This document shows, in pieces, positions 35,601 to 50,600 of a stretch of 64,000 nt of DNA (the stretch's first letter is position 1; the number at the start of each line of letters is the position of its first letter). Source of the DNA: Aptenodytes patagonicus (lineage: Eukaryota > Chordata > Aves > Sphenisciformes > Spheniscidae); contig NC_134953.1 in the NCBI RefSeq assembly GCF_965638725.1, positions 10,067,001-10,131,000 on the forward strand. The letters run 5' to 3'. Both the position numbers and the translations under genes were made by a program. Below the pieces are notes generated by a model. It made no database searches. It was not told the origin of the DNA and saw nothing but the letters and a program-made list of their open reading frames with translations.

Positions 35601-38600
35601 TGGGCAGGACTGGGAATGGCTGGGAGTTTTGCCTGGGCAGTTGTTTGAATGCATCTCTTGCATGCAACTTAACTTGGGATAAAGAAGCTGCTTGAAAGCA
35701 ATTTCATGTTTAGATACCCGCCCTCCTTCCTCAGGTCAGAAATCTCTATATTAATGCACTACGCTGTGCCCTGGCAGCTGCTAGTTATTGTGCAACAGGA
35801 AAAATACACTTGGACTTAAAACTCCAAGGAAAGGAAAGCTTTGGGACAGCAGCCGGTGGGAGGGTATTCACCTTTGAAAGATTTAAGTTTCTCTGCTAGG
35901 CTTTGCTAACTGCCAACAGAGAAGTATCCTAGAAAGCAATTTGGAAACAAAGCAAAGCAAAGTTCTAGAGACTTAGCTGGGACACATCAATTCCTTTCAC
36001 TCCCTACTAATTACCTTCGGTTATTAGCTAGTTCACTGTTACTACCTCCCCATGAGATGGGAAGCAGTCTTATTCTCCAACTGTACAAGCACAGGGAGTC
36101 CAGCAACTTGCCCAAGGTTACACATAATCAGTCACCGTCACTTACAGGCTTATATTACAACTCAGGGAACCCTGTTTCTCTCTCGTGTGATTACAGAGCC
36201 ACATAACCCTTTGGAGGGCTACTAAGCAAGTAGCTCAAGTTAACCTGAGACAATGTTTGGCCTGGGCACGCATTGCCAAAGATGCTGCAGGAAGCTATAC
36301 TGATTCCTAAGCATGCACACACAACTCCATTCCCTCCCCTGCTGCCGTACCAGTGTCCCAGTCAGCTGTTTGAAAGCAGCATCTTTTGGTACTTTACCTC
36401 CACCCCAGAAAGGGTGTGGAAAACCAATCCAGGGGAAAGGAAACAAAAAACAACAACAACAAATCTTGGCTGATTTCCCAGGAGCAGCAGTGTCAAACCT
36501 GGGTGGCCTCCAGCACATGTAAATACATCTTACCAACCTTAATGCCACCGTTCAGCTCTCTGAAGTTCTTCACACCTCCTTTCAGAAGCCTCTGCGCAGC
36601 ATTGTAACCGTACCCCTGCAGCACGCTCCCTCCAGCGCCAAGCAGGAGTCCATCTTCCCTGCTTTGCTCTGGGCCCCTGGTATTGTTGTACAAAGCACTT
36701 ACAGGCCAAGTCCTCAGCCAGAATTAGCTGACACAACTCTGTTAGGGGCCCTGGTAATGAGCTAATTTATAGCAGCTGAGGGTATGGCTCAATTTTCTTT
36801 TTTATTTGTAATTGCACAGATGAGCTTTAATTGCACCATTCTGGTATTTGTTGGCAATGTGCTTGAAAGAGCTGAGTGTTTTTGTATGCCTCTGTCAAGA
36901 TCTGTAGCAGAAACAATCTGCTCGTTGGAAGCCCCATGGTTTAGTTTCCATAACCCAGTTAACAGAGAGGAAGAAGAGACTATTCCCTCATTGAGGTGCA
37001 GCAAGAAAAACTGGAGTTTCAGGTCACTGCCTTAATCATGAGCACAGATGACCTCACTGACCATGCGAAAGTATCATTGAATGAATGAGAATGAGGTGCC
37101 CAAGTATGTTGCAAAATCCTGCCATCCTTTGCATCCATTCTGAACTTGTGGTAGAGCGGGTGATAACGTTTTGCATCATCGCAAGGGGTTGGGAGGATAA
37201 ATCAGAAATGCTCAAACACTGTGGTTACTAGGACCTGCCAGTGCTGAGACCAATGGTTTGCAGCCTAGAACAGATAAACAAGAAATTGTTGTGAAACCAT
37301 TCGATGTTGCTAGTGACCACAGGATGGGGAAAGCAAAGGACCATATTATCCACAGCACAGACCTTTCTCAGCACTGGAGCTGTTGGCATTGAGGGGACCA
37401 TCACGCAGGGGGTCAGAGATCTCATCTCCTTTTTTATTTTTTTCTACCCCAGTCCAGCTTTCTGGTACACATTGTAGCTTTTGTAGTCATAAAAAAAATA
37501 TGAATTAAAACATCTGACATTTGCTTCTGTAAGTGGCAAGACCTCATTTTAATATGCTGCTTCCTGATTTCAGACAAAGAAATATTTGTGTAGGCCAGGG
37601 TGAAACTGGTTAAGCAAGAAAAAAAGGGGCAGATTGAAAGACAGTGAGAGAATCTCCAATCAAAGGAAAGCATGGCATGATTAATAAGTGAAGGCAATCA
37701 GAGTCTGTGGGAAGGGACTACCATTGCATATAGTAATTCCTGGTAAGAGTGACAGCTGTATGATTTGTTCTTAAAAAGAAAGTGCAGCAATGCAACTGCT
37801 CTCCTCCTGACTTGTAGTGGTGGCGGTGTGCTATCTGGGGTGGTGATGCCATCAGAAGAGCCTGTTAGCCTTCTATTTTTCATGCAGATACAACGCTTTG
37901 CCTCTCACTGCTGAGAGGTGTTTGCAGCTGAGCGGGTAGATCCTCTTCACTCCAAATCAGCAATGACCCAGCTCCACCTCCTCCTTCCAAGACCTGGCAC
38001 CGAGCTCCCTCTTACAGGTGGCGTTTTGCTGTGTGTGAAGCTGCAAACCAGGCTCCCTATTCCTTGTCCTCAGTCCAGGGTCCATCACGCGCATCCCAGG
38101 AGTGGAAGAGCTGTTACCCAGCCCAGCACAGGCAGCTCCTGATGAGCTTTCCTGTGGCATTTCTGTGGGCAATGTCTTTCTCTTGTCCCCCACCACAGCA
38201 ATGTACTAGTGTTGCATCGCTGATGGTCTGGCACCGACTGTCCCAAATGTGGCTCTTTACAGTGGAGAGGCGGCTGTGAATCCTGCCGAGGGAGGCAGCT
38301 GCAATTCTGTATATGATAAACAAGATCTTCTATAAGGGGCTATAAGCACTACGTGCCCAAGTGCCACAAAAAGCCCATCAGATGGGATTATTTATCACTG
38401 ACAGCCCTTTTGAAAAAAACAGTGTAAAATATTAAATCTATGGCTGCCTATGGACAGTAAAGGGCATGTTTCAATGCTATCCCAAGAAATTCTCAAGATC
38501 AAATAGAAGGAATTTAAATAAAATAGAAAATGATTCATGTAATAATAGCTAGTTTGGCCTTAATGAGTAAAAGTTTCCCTTGCCTGTGGACATTGCAGAA

Positions 38601-41600
38601 AGCAAGCTGGAGGAGGGAAGGCTGGAAAACAGGTTATTTCTGAAACAGGGAGTTTTCTGGGTTACCATGAAGGAGGGCTGCACAGTACAGCTCTCCCCAC
38701 TCTACCGCTAGTGAGGGGTCCCAGGCTTCTCTGCCTACTTAGGGATAGTTACATTACCAGGAGTGAGTTTGTGAAGCAGCTGCTGGTTTGGTGTCAGGCA
38801 AAAAGGAAGGAAGTAAGAGAGGGGAATGAAAGGAAATGAAGTAGGAAGTAAGATATCCTGAAAAGTGTACGCATTGTAGCCCTCTGAGGTGCTCTGGGTC
38901 AGGCACTAATAAGGGAAAAAAAAAGATACCAGAGAAACTGAAGTTTTGTACTGCAGCAATTCCTTGTCCGAAATCCATGAACAGATGGATTGGGAGCTGC
39001 GACCTGCAGTTAGCTAAAGGATGGATGCACACTGGCTCTCATCCCAGTGTGAACCAGAAGTCTGCACTGTGAAATACTAGATTCAGAAAAACAGTAAGAA
39101 AACCTGGGGGCAGTTCTACAACTCCTGTAGATAAACCTTTCATCCAGAGACTGTTCTACAACATTACCGTGTAAAATAATTGTCGTGTGAAAACAAGTCT
39201 TCTTTGTCCACGTGCAAAAAGCTCATGAACAAAGCTGCCTCCATATACTTTCTCTTCACAAAGAAGGTAAGAGTTCATTTAAAGAAATGACTTCATAGCT
39301 AAAACCATACAAGGAGTGAAAAAAATCTACAGTGCCTCGTTTGCTTTTCCTATCAGTACTTGCTTTTCGTCACCTGTATGTGTGCAGAGAATACTGCAGA
39401 GAATGCCAAACAGTTTGCAAATTGCTTGTTGCCACCCCAAATTCACTTAAGTCTGCAGAAAGATGGATTTCATTTTACCCTTTTTTCTGCTGGTTCAGAA
39501 TACATATAATCAGAGGAAATATTTTAGCCTCAATTTAATGTCTATCGTGCTGAAGAACAGGTACTTCTCTGCATCTGTATGCAGGTAATCACTGAAAAGT
39601 TACCTGGCTACATGTGTTGTTTTCTACCTATCTACTAGATCAGAACTCTGTGTGCTTTTGTGACTCCCCCTGAAGGACTCTGGGTCTATGAAACACAACA
39701 CTTCTGTTGTAGCAAAGCCTACAAGAAAGCTTCATATAGCTCAAGAAAAACAAATTAGGGCTTCCCCCCTCTACCACCTTACTATAGAAAGTTTTACATT
39801 TCACATCCCTCAGGGGATGCACTATACACTGAGTTTTGTAGCCTCTTGTGACCTTCTCCTTGTTCTCTTTTAAGCAGGTAAGAAGAGCCCACCTGCTGAG
39901 GACAAAGTCGTGCTAACACATATGAAGATACTGAGCAATGAAGGAATTCAAAACCCAGGTTTAATCCCAGAGGCTCCAGCTGACACAGCCTGCACAGAAG
40001 AGTCCCATCTCCCCGGTGCCAGCCTCCCACCGGGCTGCCAGGGAAATCCGAATGCAGCAGCCGCACTGGCAGATGCAGACTACGCAGATGCCCCGGCAAG
40101 TACAGACTATGTAGCCACACTGCCTGACCTCAGTGCCTTCGAGTCCAAGTGCCGACTTCACAGATTCTCCAAATTTGAATCCGAGGACTCGGGGGTTGAA
40201 TTGCCAAGCGGGGCTAATTCTCCGTCAACGCCGATGGGTTCAGAGAAGAGCTTTGTGCTTCACAGCAGAGACTCATTTTGTGACTCAGGCGTGCTTAGCA
40301 CTTCTTCTTCTCCAGAAATTGACCATCTGATAATGAGAACATGTAAAGAGCATGCCAGAAAAGTCAGCCACCAAGATCCAGAGAGCGAAAAGCAAGCCGA
40401 GTACTACAGCCAGGAGGCAGATGCTGTGCAGGGTCCTACAGCTTCCCTTGAAGACTTCAGTGTCCCTCAGGAAGAAAGTCCCGATGAACATTTTGACCAG
40501 AGCAAAAGGCAATCGCTGGAAAAGGAAGCTACTCCAGAGACGGACCTTCCCAGGGAAAGCACTCTTCCCACCCCAGGTCCCATAGAAGAGCCAAAGACAA
40601 TTGCTGACAATTTCCCAGAGAACTTTGGCAGCATGCAAGACCTTCAGATCCATGGACATCAGCTGAAGAAGTACCCCACAAGCGACAGTCTGGATGAATA
40701 CATGGATGAATGCTGTAGACTGAGTGAGGTAAGAAACACTGAAACTGAATCTTAGAGCTAAGCCTGTCCAAATACCTCAGTCAGGGTTCAAGTCCTATTG
40801 TTTGTCATGAACTGAGTGAGTTAGAAAATCTCCCCTGAAACTGTTGTAAGCAGCAAATCATGGTAATTGATTTTTAAGAGCTCTTTTCATAGCAGTGAAA
40901 TTCTGAAGTAATTCACATATCGGGTATGGGTAAGGATGACTAACAGCTCATGGAGATCTGATGTTTCAAAAAGCCCTAGATTAGAGGATGGACTTGATTC
41001 TGGTCTTAAAATGAAGATTGTGAAGTTAGTCATCATCCTCTGATACATGGGACGGGGATCAGAACATAGTTTCTTTTTCAAGGTCAGGTTATTCCTGTTC
41101 CTGGGAACAGCTGGACTGTTGTTGGGGTGCCGAAATTTGGAAAGAACTTGTCTAAGGGGTAGTTCATTCCTGTCCAGGCCTGTCCTGTCCTCTTGAGCCA
41201 GCTCTCTCAAATAACGAGTGAGCAAGGAGCTAATGCACAAATTCAAATCTTTGCTGGGCTGGAGACAGAGATCCCATTTTAACCCGCCAGCACAGCTGTG
41301 ATGGACCAAACCGCAAAGACATAATTTCAGCAGCTTGTCCCCCTCTGGACTCCCTCTTTTCCCCCTTGCTGGGTACACTGTACCACTGACAGGAGAATAA
41401 AAAGCCCTTCTGTGCATCTTCTCCCATAGTGGATGCTGGCAAGCACTCACCCCAGTGCTTTTGCCTGAAGCCCCATGCTGCCGACACGCAGACAGACCGC
41501 TGCCTTGCCTGCCCGCTGTGGTGGCTTCCATGAAGCAGCAAAGGAAAGATCTAACAGGGGAGCTGATTCCTGACAGAGAGACCAACGAGCCCCATGAGCA

Positions 41601-44600
41601 AAGGGAAAGGAGAAGGGCAGACTAGGTGAAGAGGGTCACACAAACACAACAAAAACATCAAACGGTGCATAATGGGGATTTCTTTTCGGGGCATTCATTG
41701 CGGTAATAGCGATGAATTGGAATGGGAGATGGGTGGGAGGAAGCCAAGTGACAAGTGCTGTGTGCTATGCATATAATTTCACCATGACCTCTCTGCTCAG
41801 GCCCTGAACCATCAGGCGATGGCCTTCCTCTCCCGCATGCCAAACCCTCCCAAGCAGCGAGGAAGGTCAGAGATGGCCCATCTCTGTTAACACTGCATAT
41901 CGAGGCAGTACAAGCAACACACGATCGAGCTGAGCAGCCTCTTCCTCCCCAGAGCTGTCTCACACACAGCAGAAGACAGATGTCTATTTTGCACAGTTCC
42001 CAAACAGTCAGCGACCTGGCCTTTTGGCAGAGAGTTCAAAAAGGACCAGAACAGGAGAGTTTGACCACAAGGGGACTTTATAAAAAGTTCTCTGTCACGC
42101 TCGGGAGGGTTTGCAGCCAGCTTGGTCTTGTCTGACAGCTCTGGCTGCCCGTGAAATTCCTTTAAATCCTTTGTGAAATGGAGCCTCCGTTTCCCAAAGC
42201 AGAGCATTTAAATAAACAAGAGAATAAATTAGGAAGAAGCTGCAGAGGAAATGAAGCTCTTGGTGGCTTATCTCCCCTCCTTTTTAATATCCTCACTGGC
42301 TGAGTGCTAAAGCTCTGTGCCCCAGAGCACTTTTCTTTGTTTGTTTTTTGAGCTGTATAAATACAGCTGTGACCTAGATGCTGGGGAAGCTTGCCCCTCT
42401 TCACAGAGCACCTCCAGGCTGCTGTATCTCAAGAGCAGCGCTCTTCAACCTGCTGGGATGCCAGGTAGCACCCAAGATGACTGGGGCAAGAAATGCCCAC
42501 GGCTGCTGCACAGCCCTGCAGTTGCTGCTGTGCTGTGTGCCTCAGAGCACAGGGACAGCCTCCTGCAGCTGCAGAGCCTTCTGCTCTCGCCAAACATGCA
42601 GAAGGTTGACCTGTCCTCACTGTCATGCAACAGAGGCAGGACAGAGTGAGACCGACTCAGAAATGATGTACAGATGATCATCTGCCCATACAGCTAATGG
42701 GTGCATCTTGGTTCACCCCAGCTGAGGCTCTGCTCCAGGCTTACTCTGTGGTTTTCACATTTGCCTGTAACCTGTCCAAAATACAACATGGTACTTAGGA
42801 GCCAATCTCTTGTCTGGCCTGATGTCGTCTCAAGGACTCAGATACCCCTGGAAATGCAATCAGTGTTGTCTGAAAGATAGCAGGCCAGTACAGGGTATTC
42901 CCACTCTGCTTGGCAAAGAACATGGCAAACCAAATTGTTCCATTGAATCAATTCCTGCTGCATTAAATTCATGTTGATATAAGCCAGTATAAGCACTCTT
43001 GCATCTCTATTTAACGCCAGGTGAGATCATTATTTAATTATAGGTGACAGCGACTTCCTCAGTTCTGTTGCTGGTTTTGGGAATGTAACTCTCAAGTAAC
43101 AGGAGAGCAGGTGAGATTCCCCAGCCCAGCTGGCTGTGGCAATGCCAACAGCACTGTGCTTGCCGGCACACCGTAGCCGAGCAAGGATTCATTTGCTGGA
43201 TGAGGATGTGCCTTGGTGTCCTCCTGGCCTCCTTCAGTGCTGAGGCCACTTCCAAGAGAACAGGAAGGAAAATGCTGAAAAAGAGAGACTGGAAATGACC
43301 AAATGTTTTGACCGTTTGGATTCATTTGGTGAATGGCTTTGGCTGAAAATATACATCAAATCATTTCAGTCTGGCGTTTCTTAAACAAAGCTTTCTGATC
43401 TTTTGTTTTGAACTGTCGTTATTTTGAAATTTGCCTACATTTAGAAAGATGAAAGAAAGTGGAAGCTGTCAAACAACAAGTGAAAGAACTTTGAAGCCTA
43501 AATAAAAGCATTTCCTTTTAAACCAAATTAAATGTTTGGGGTCAGTTTGAAGATACATAGCTTTTGATGCTTTTGCTTTGCAAACAATTCCTCACGCTCC
43601 ATAAAGTTTACATCTAAAGTCAGCCCATACCCCTAGAAGGAGAGGGTGGGAGCATTGTCGTCATTAAATGAAAAAAACCCATTATTCACACAGTGCTAAT
43701 TATCCTGGGCCAAAGCAGGCAAAATACTTCTCTGCAGAGAGTGGTACGGTTCAGGGGAAGGATCGGGCAACCTGTGATGGACAGCCCCGTAGCCTGTGCG
43801 TGCCGCTCAGAGGAAACCAGAAGCTATCAGCAAGCGCAGCCCCTCCTGGACAGCAGGGTGGAGCCGTCAGAAATATACAGCACGATCCCTCTCTTTCCTG
43901 TTATTCACAAGCCTTTTGGTGCTGTCAGCTTCCAGTGACAAATGCTTCCCACTCAGCCTGTGGCATCACTAATCAGTTGCTCCAAGCCCGTGATGGGAGG
44001 TTTGTAATTACGTATCTTGGCTGTTGGCGCAGTGACCATACTGCGCCACGCTAATGTGGTGGGAGCGGGCAGTGAGGGATTTATGGGAGGATGGAGCATG
44101 GTATAACTCAAAACTATCCACAAGAGAAAGTGAAGAGCATTGCATGAAGCGCAGAAACCTAAGTCACCGCAAGAAATATCAGCGAGCTCTTGTCTGAATG
44201 AAGAAGAGCTTCGCCTGCAAGCTAGTCCTGCCCATCAGCTTCGGCTCCTGCTGCCAGGTCCAGCCCTGGACAGTTTTCCATAGAGCCCAATTGAAGAAAA
44301 GCCCATCGCGCGCATCAGAGTAACAGATAATGGCTGAAATGAGGCAGGACAAAGTGCTGATTGGATGATCAGAAATGCAGATTTTGATTATACCTCAATT
44401 GGACAAGAGGCTTGAAAACAACCGTCTTTCTTGCAGCTCCCACTGAACTTCAAACCTTTGTACTGCTCAGATGCTGCAGTGAGCACGATGTTACACGTAC
44501 ACAGAGACAGAGGGACAGGCTCCCACCTCTGCGACCCTGGTGGCTTCAGAGGAAAAATGTGATTTTACACCAGTCAAAATATTGACTGAAGGGCCCTAAA

Positions 44601-47600
44601 TAAGCCAAAGTTCCCAGTGCAGATGCTGATCCTGTATTTTTAAGCTTCCTAAGAAACCTGTGGGCCAGCACAACTGTGACAGTTTATTACCAGCTGAGCA
44701 GGGATAAATGTACTGAAAACCTGTCCCCAAAACTTAGTCAGGTGAGCACTCACAAGGGCAGAGATCTCTCTTTAGTTACACGGGTAACTCTGCAGGGTCA
44801 AAACTGTAATGGGAGTAACTCAGCATAGTATAGCTGAGAGCCTTGGATTCCTTTTCTTCCAGCTGAGGGTCTGGCTTGGTCTGATATACCTGAAAGCAAA
44901 ATCCGGCACCTCTTTATACATTATGTTGTTACTTTCCTAGTACAACTTTAACCATCTGATTCATAAATTGTGTCTGCCTGATCCTCTGCATCTTCACCTT
45001 CAAAAAAGTAGGTGAGATGTTCTTCCTTCATCAACTCAAAAATGGGCACATGGCTTTTGTTCCAATACTATTTGACAATCCCCATGTGTGGAATGGGAAA
45101 AAATTCAGTCCCGTTAGGTGAAGTTTTGGGAAGCTTCAACCGGGAGGACAGAGACTGGAAGAGACTCATCCTGGAAAATGTTTGCAGTTTTCCTATGGTT
45201 GCTCACCCTCCGCTGCTATCATAAAACTCTCTCACAGGTACTGAGAGGAAAATATTTAGACCAGAATGTAACAGAGCAGGTTCTACGCTGCACTTGGCAT
45301 GACCAGAAGATAGTGAAGGCTGTTTAGGTATTTCCAGTCTATGGAAAAGAAAGTCCTGGAAGCGTCCCTAGAGAGGCCCTCTCTGAGCAATTGTTTTGGG
45401 GGAAAGCAGCTAAATTACACAAATTTTCTGTACTGAATGCCTGCCATATCTGAGCAATCCTGATGCTAACGGACTTTGTGGCAGGGCAAGCAAGGTGAAA
45501 CATCCCCCTTAAAAACTTTTACCCTTGCATGCTGCCCACAGAGGTGGCTGGCCCTGCAGGGATGGGCAGGCACCGCAGGCTCTGCCTGATTTACCTTTTG
45601 CTCATTCGCGCTTGCTGGGATCACTTCAATAAAATGCAGATTAATTTCCTATTAAATAGCCCAAACTGCCTGCCCTGAGCAGCCTCTGAAGGATGGCTGT
45701 GAAATAGGGGCCTCCAGCATATTGAGTCCAACCTTCAGTCTGGTTTAGGTCCCCTACAGGGGTAAATCCACCTTGCCCCAAAACCTGGAGCAACTGCTCT
45801 ACACCTTTTCCCTCTCATTTTCTGGGGACCTGCATTTATTCTCAGGAGTTGGAAGTTCTCTCTAACTTTTGCTAAAAGCCAGATTTTCTCCATGCCTGCC
45901 CAAAACACACCTTTGCTTTCAAGTGCCTTCAGCCCTAGGCACAGAGCACTGGAAACCAGGGCCACCTTCTCCTCTCCTCCCCTGCCCTTTTTGCCCTATA
46001 AACCTAGCAGCCGCGGACACGAAGCAGGACCTTACAGTATTAAGCACTGGACAAACATGGAACAAAAAGAGAGTCCCTGCCTGAAAGAGGTGACAGTCAA
46101 ATGCTTCATGCTCTCTCCCCAATCCTGAGGTTACAGCCAAATGTTTTACTTCATCCTCTTTTCCAAGAGCTCCTCTGTCCCTTGTAGTCTTCCCTTGTGT
46201 TTCTACACCTATAAAAGGGGTTGGATTTGGCTCACTGTCTCCGTAGGGCAATATAGACATGTCATCAGTCACTGCAACAGCAAACTGGCAGAAAGGGGAA
46301 TTGTTAAATGTGCAAAAAGACAGTACAGAGTGGCAGAAAGCCTACATTTTCAAGGAGAATGAGGAACTTTTGACTACCCATTTTGGGACAGCTTAAAAAA
46401 AACCCACAGATTTTCAGAAGCTAATACTCATGTACTTTCTGAAAATCATGCTTCTGAAGCTGGGCACCCCGAAATTCCTAGCCGCTTTCAGATATGTTGG
46501 TTATAATGCGTTCGATTCAAGCTTTTCCGAGCAGGCACCACGTGGGCTTTGTTCTCCCTGTGGGTCCTGGGGCTGTGCCCCTTCCCACTGCACAGACACA
46601 CTAAGGACTCAGTTTTATGGCTGAGTAACCTTTGTCTTGCCACCACTTCTGCAGGCTCTGCCCGAAAGGAAAATAAAAATCATGAATGTGAATGACTGGT
46701 TGGCTTGGAGTTATCATTTTTTATATGATTTCATGCGACCTCTGTCCCAACCTCAGACACAAAAGCATCTGGACATAATAATACCTGTTTATAAATAACA
46801 TTGTATCATCATTTGTTTAAAAAGAAGTAAATTCTAATGTTGATTATTTTTGAACACACCATGAGCTTTCTGACATAATGAAAAGACAGGAAGAGTCCCA
46901 AGGCTGGCATTTCCCCAAAAATGTAGATTGTTGTGGGAAAGGAGACAGAGTAAGCTTCCTGCTTTTGTAGAAGGAACTTATTTTTTGAAGTTAGATAAAC
47001 TTAGAGCACTGCTTTTGTAAAGATCGAGGCTTATTTTACTTACTGATATCACATGCACATCAGCAGGCAGCGCCAAGGTGGAAGTGAAGCCTCTGCATGT
47101 ATTTGTTAGCAGCACGTTCAGCAGAGTCCGCTGCGGCGCGGGAGAGGACACTTGCTGTGCACGGGGAAGTCCTGGGGCCAGAAATGGTGAGGTGCAGAGT
47201 GGGAGGCTGGGAAGCACCGTTGCCTTTCCTCTGCCGCAGGATTACTGTCTGTCGCCGGCACTGCCCTTTGCTGAGCAGCAGTGAGACTCTGCAGATCCTG
47301 GGTGTGGAGAGATCAGTGGTACAGAATATCCTGCCATAGCCAGATAGCAAGCTTGATCCTGCAGACTTTCTTCAGGCATCTCTTAATGACTGAGAAAGTA
47401 GCAGCAGGGACGTAAGCTGGGCTCTGCTAAAGACCAGTGGAAAGATGTTCTTCCACTTTGGCAGCTTGGTTCAGGCACATGTCCCTTTCACTGACCCACC
47501 AGTGATGAGGGTCTGAGTTCAGCTGTGCCATAATGGTTACAGATTGCCAAAGGCAGACAAAATGTCCCCCCAAGTTGGTCACAAAGCAGCAAATCACTGC

Positions 47601-50600
47601 AACCTGCAGATACGTGCCTTTGAGTGGAGGCCAAGCTCAGCCTCGGTACCCATAAGTGTGACTTGCACTGAGGGCTGTGGGCTAAGTGAGCCATACTAAC
47701 CCCAGCCATCTATACCACACAGTAGAACTCTATTTGTTTGTAAGGGTCCTGTGGCCGGTAAAAGAAAAATTAGCCTGGGAGGTGGAACTAGAAAAAGGCT
47801 GTCATGAGGTTCTCCTCTGTGTCAGCCTGTGATCAGTCAGAAGAGTCCCTCTGATGGAGCATCTTGCTGGGTAATCCAGAAAAGAGCTGTAAGCAAGCAA
47901 CGCTGTAGCTCAGATCTGGCTATAACCAAAGCCCCTTGCAAGAGGAAGCCTGAGTATCTTTACCACGGCCCACGCGACTGTAAGGAGCGTGCTGGGCTCC
48001 CAGCTGCTAGTAAGGATTGCTCTGCTGTTACTCCATGGTCCAAGATGCGTTGTCATTGCAGGTGAACCAAGGTAACAGCAAAGCCCTGGGATCTGGTCTG
48101 GGATACCTGGAACACATTTGCCAACTGATTGAGAAGATTGGGCAACTGCAGGAGCACAACCTGCGTCTCCAAAAGCAAGTGTGCAGCTTGCAGAAAGAGC
48201 AGAAGATGAGCCAGATAAAAGAGGTAAGCAGACACCATAGTATCTTCCACTAAATGATATACTCAAGGCCCAGATGGAAAGTTCCAAGTCTGTGTGAGGG
48301 AAGATGCTAATTTACTTGACCCCACACCCACCTGGGCTGGGTGCTCTGGTCTTCAGGGAGCCCTCGCCCACCACAGTGGGCTCAGGTTCCCTTACAGTGG
48401 GCTTGGGTTTCTGTTCTTGCTCAATTTTGTTTCCCAGATGTGCTTGCTTCTGTCGAGTTAAAAAGCATCCCTCTCACCTCATGTGACAGCCAGCTTGAAG
48501 TCAATAACTTTTACTTCTCTACAGTTGAAAACTCCCAAGAAAACATCTCCCCCCATCAATGCTATCAAAACAAAACATTTCCATGGACCTCCTTAGCAAT
48601 TGTGTTTGGCACTAAAAGCTCTTTCTTTTGCTTCTGGTTTCAAACTGTCAAAATCCCAGAATTTCCCACAAAACAGACACAACGGGAAAGAGAAGCAGCG
48701 GTACCGCGAACCCAACTCCATGCTCTCTTTCCCTTCCTGCACTTCTGAGCTGCCAAATGAAGAATCTCTGACATGAAACATCTCAGTGTTCCCATTTGTC
48801 TTTTTTTATCAGCCAGAGCTAGCTGGGGAATTTGACTGAAATTTGCAAGTCATTTCAGCATTCTCCTAAACAGCACTTTTTAGCCCCTGCATATTTTGTT
48901 CAGCTCTACCCCACCTCTGCCTCTCAGTTCTTTTTCTTTGGCCATCACACCAGGTTTCCAGCTTTTTTCCTCCCCTCCCTTTCTATTTATTTTATCACTC
49001 CCCAAAGGAACAGAAGGGGTTTGTCACACTCAGCTATTTCTTCCCAGCCATGCTGTGGCAAGTCTTTTATTCTCCCGACAGCATCATTCCTCCCCCGGTG
49101 CTCCTTTCCCACCTGCTGCGACGGGATCTGCAGTAGGTGACTGACTCCTTCTCAGAGCCGAAGCCAAGTTGTGAGTCAGGTTGCAGAGCAGAGTAGCCCG
49201 TCATTTCCCTGTACCCATCTCTCATGCTCAGAGGAATGCAGCCTCCTACACAGAGCCTGGGAATTGTTAATGCATTTCCTGAAGCTTTACAACTGTGAGT
49301 CATTGCTCAAAGTAACTCTTCCAAGCTGCAAATTCAGGGTCAAATCTTCATCTGGTGTATGTGCCTGCTCCTCCCCAGCTCCCACTGAAATGAAAGGCAC
49401 CGTGCTTTCATTTAAATATTTGAAACTTTTACCTTCTTGGTATTTTCCAAGATCTCTCAGCAGTGCCTTCTCAGCCACATTTGTCCCATACTGTTCAGTG
49501 GGGAACTGGACCCCCAGATGTAACGTCGCATCTTGCAATGTGCTCTACAAAACTGGGTGCTCTCTCTCAGGTATCTCTGTGGTGCCTGCACCTCCTGTAT
49601 CTAAGCAGCTCTCTGTCATTTTCCTCTGCAGAGTCACAGCCGCTCTGTGTAGAAGAGGAACACTACTACCCCCATTTGCCATGAGATGTGGAGGTTGCTG
49701 CCCACATCGCATTTTGGAGGGCGTCCTAAGGCTACCTTCCAAACCATGTTCACTCTCCATGCAGACTATGAGCATGGAAAGGTTTCCATGCCCCAGACAC
49801 GGCTAGCGAAGACACAACCCCCAGAGCAGATGGCTTAGTGTGGTATTAAGAGCTGGTCATGAGGATTGTAGGTAGCCAGTGGTCCCAGTGCTGTTCTTGA
49901 GAGCTGTACAGATATCACCACAGAGACTGATGACATTTCGATCCTGGGACACAAAGGGAACACGGTTACTCCACATCCTTTGCTTTACAGGAAATCTTTA
50001 ATGCCGTGAGTCAAAAGCAGCATCTTTCATCAGGTTTTCAAAGCACCTCCCAAAGGTGTAGGTAATGCAAAGTGCCATGCTGCTGTGGCAACATATTCAG
50101 ATAAGATGTTATATTAAAACTTGTCAATCGCTTGGGGGTCTCCAGAGGTGCTAAACTGGTGTTGGCCTGTCCTGGTTCCAACACCGATACACAGTTTGGT
50201 TCCCCTTCCACTTCAGCTGGATAAAGCTCTCCTTGCTTCCTGCCTTACTAAACTCGTGTGCAACATGGCTGTGCAAGGTAGAAAATCTCCCCTTCCCACC
50301 ACACCAGCTACAGCAGAAGTACACCAGCTGAAGTACCACATACAGTGAATCTGACTGGTAACATGCAAGCGAACTATGGCATCCCATCAATAAAAATACA
50401 AGATACTGTTGTCTGTGCACATTCCAAAACAAATAACATTATCTTAAGATGCAAGTCACTGTTATAACAGATCTGTTTATTTACACAAATGCCTTAGCTG
50501 AGCAGCTCTGTGTTTAGAAACTTGTATTCAATTCCTTCTGGGAAACAAACCCAAAAGATGCTGAGTATCAGGCAATTTAAACATGAGTGAACCCATGAAA

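Noticed and set aside
49171..49806. 211-codon open frame in intron 3.
   Set aside because: It is Cys/Ser-rich low-quality translation with no splice linkage or recognisable domain.
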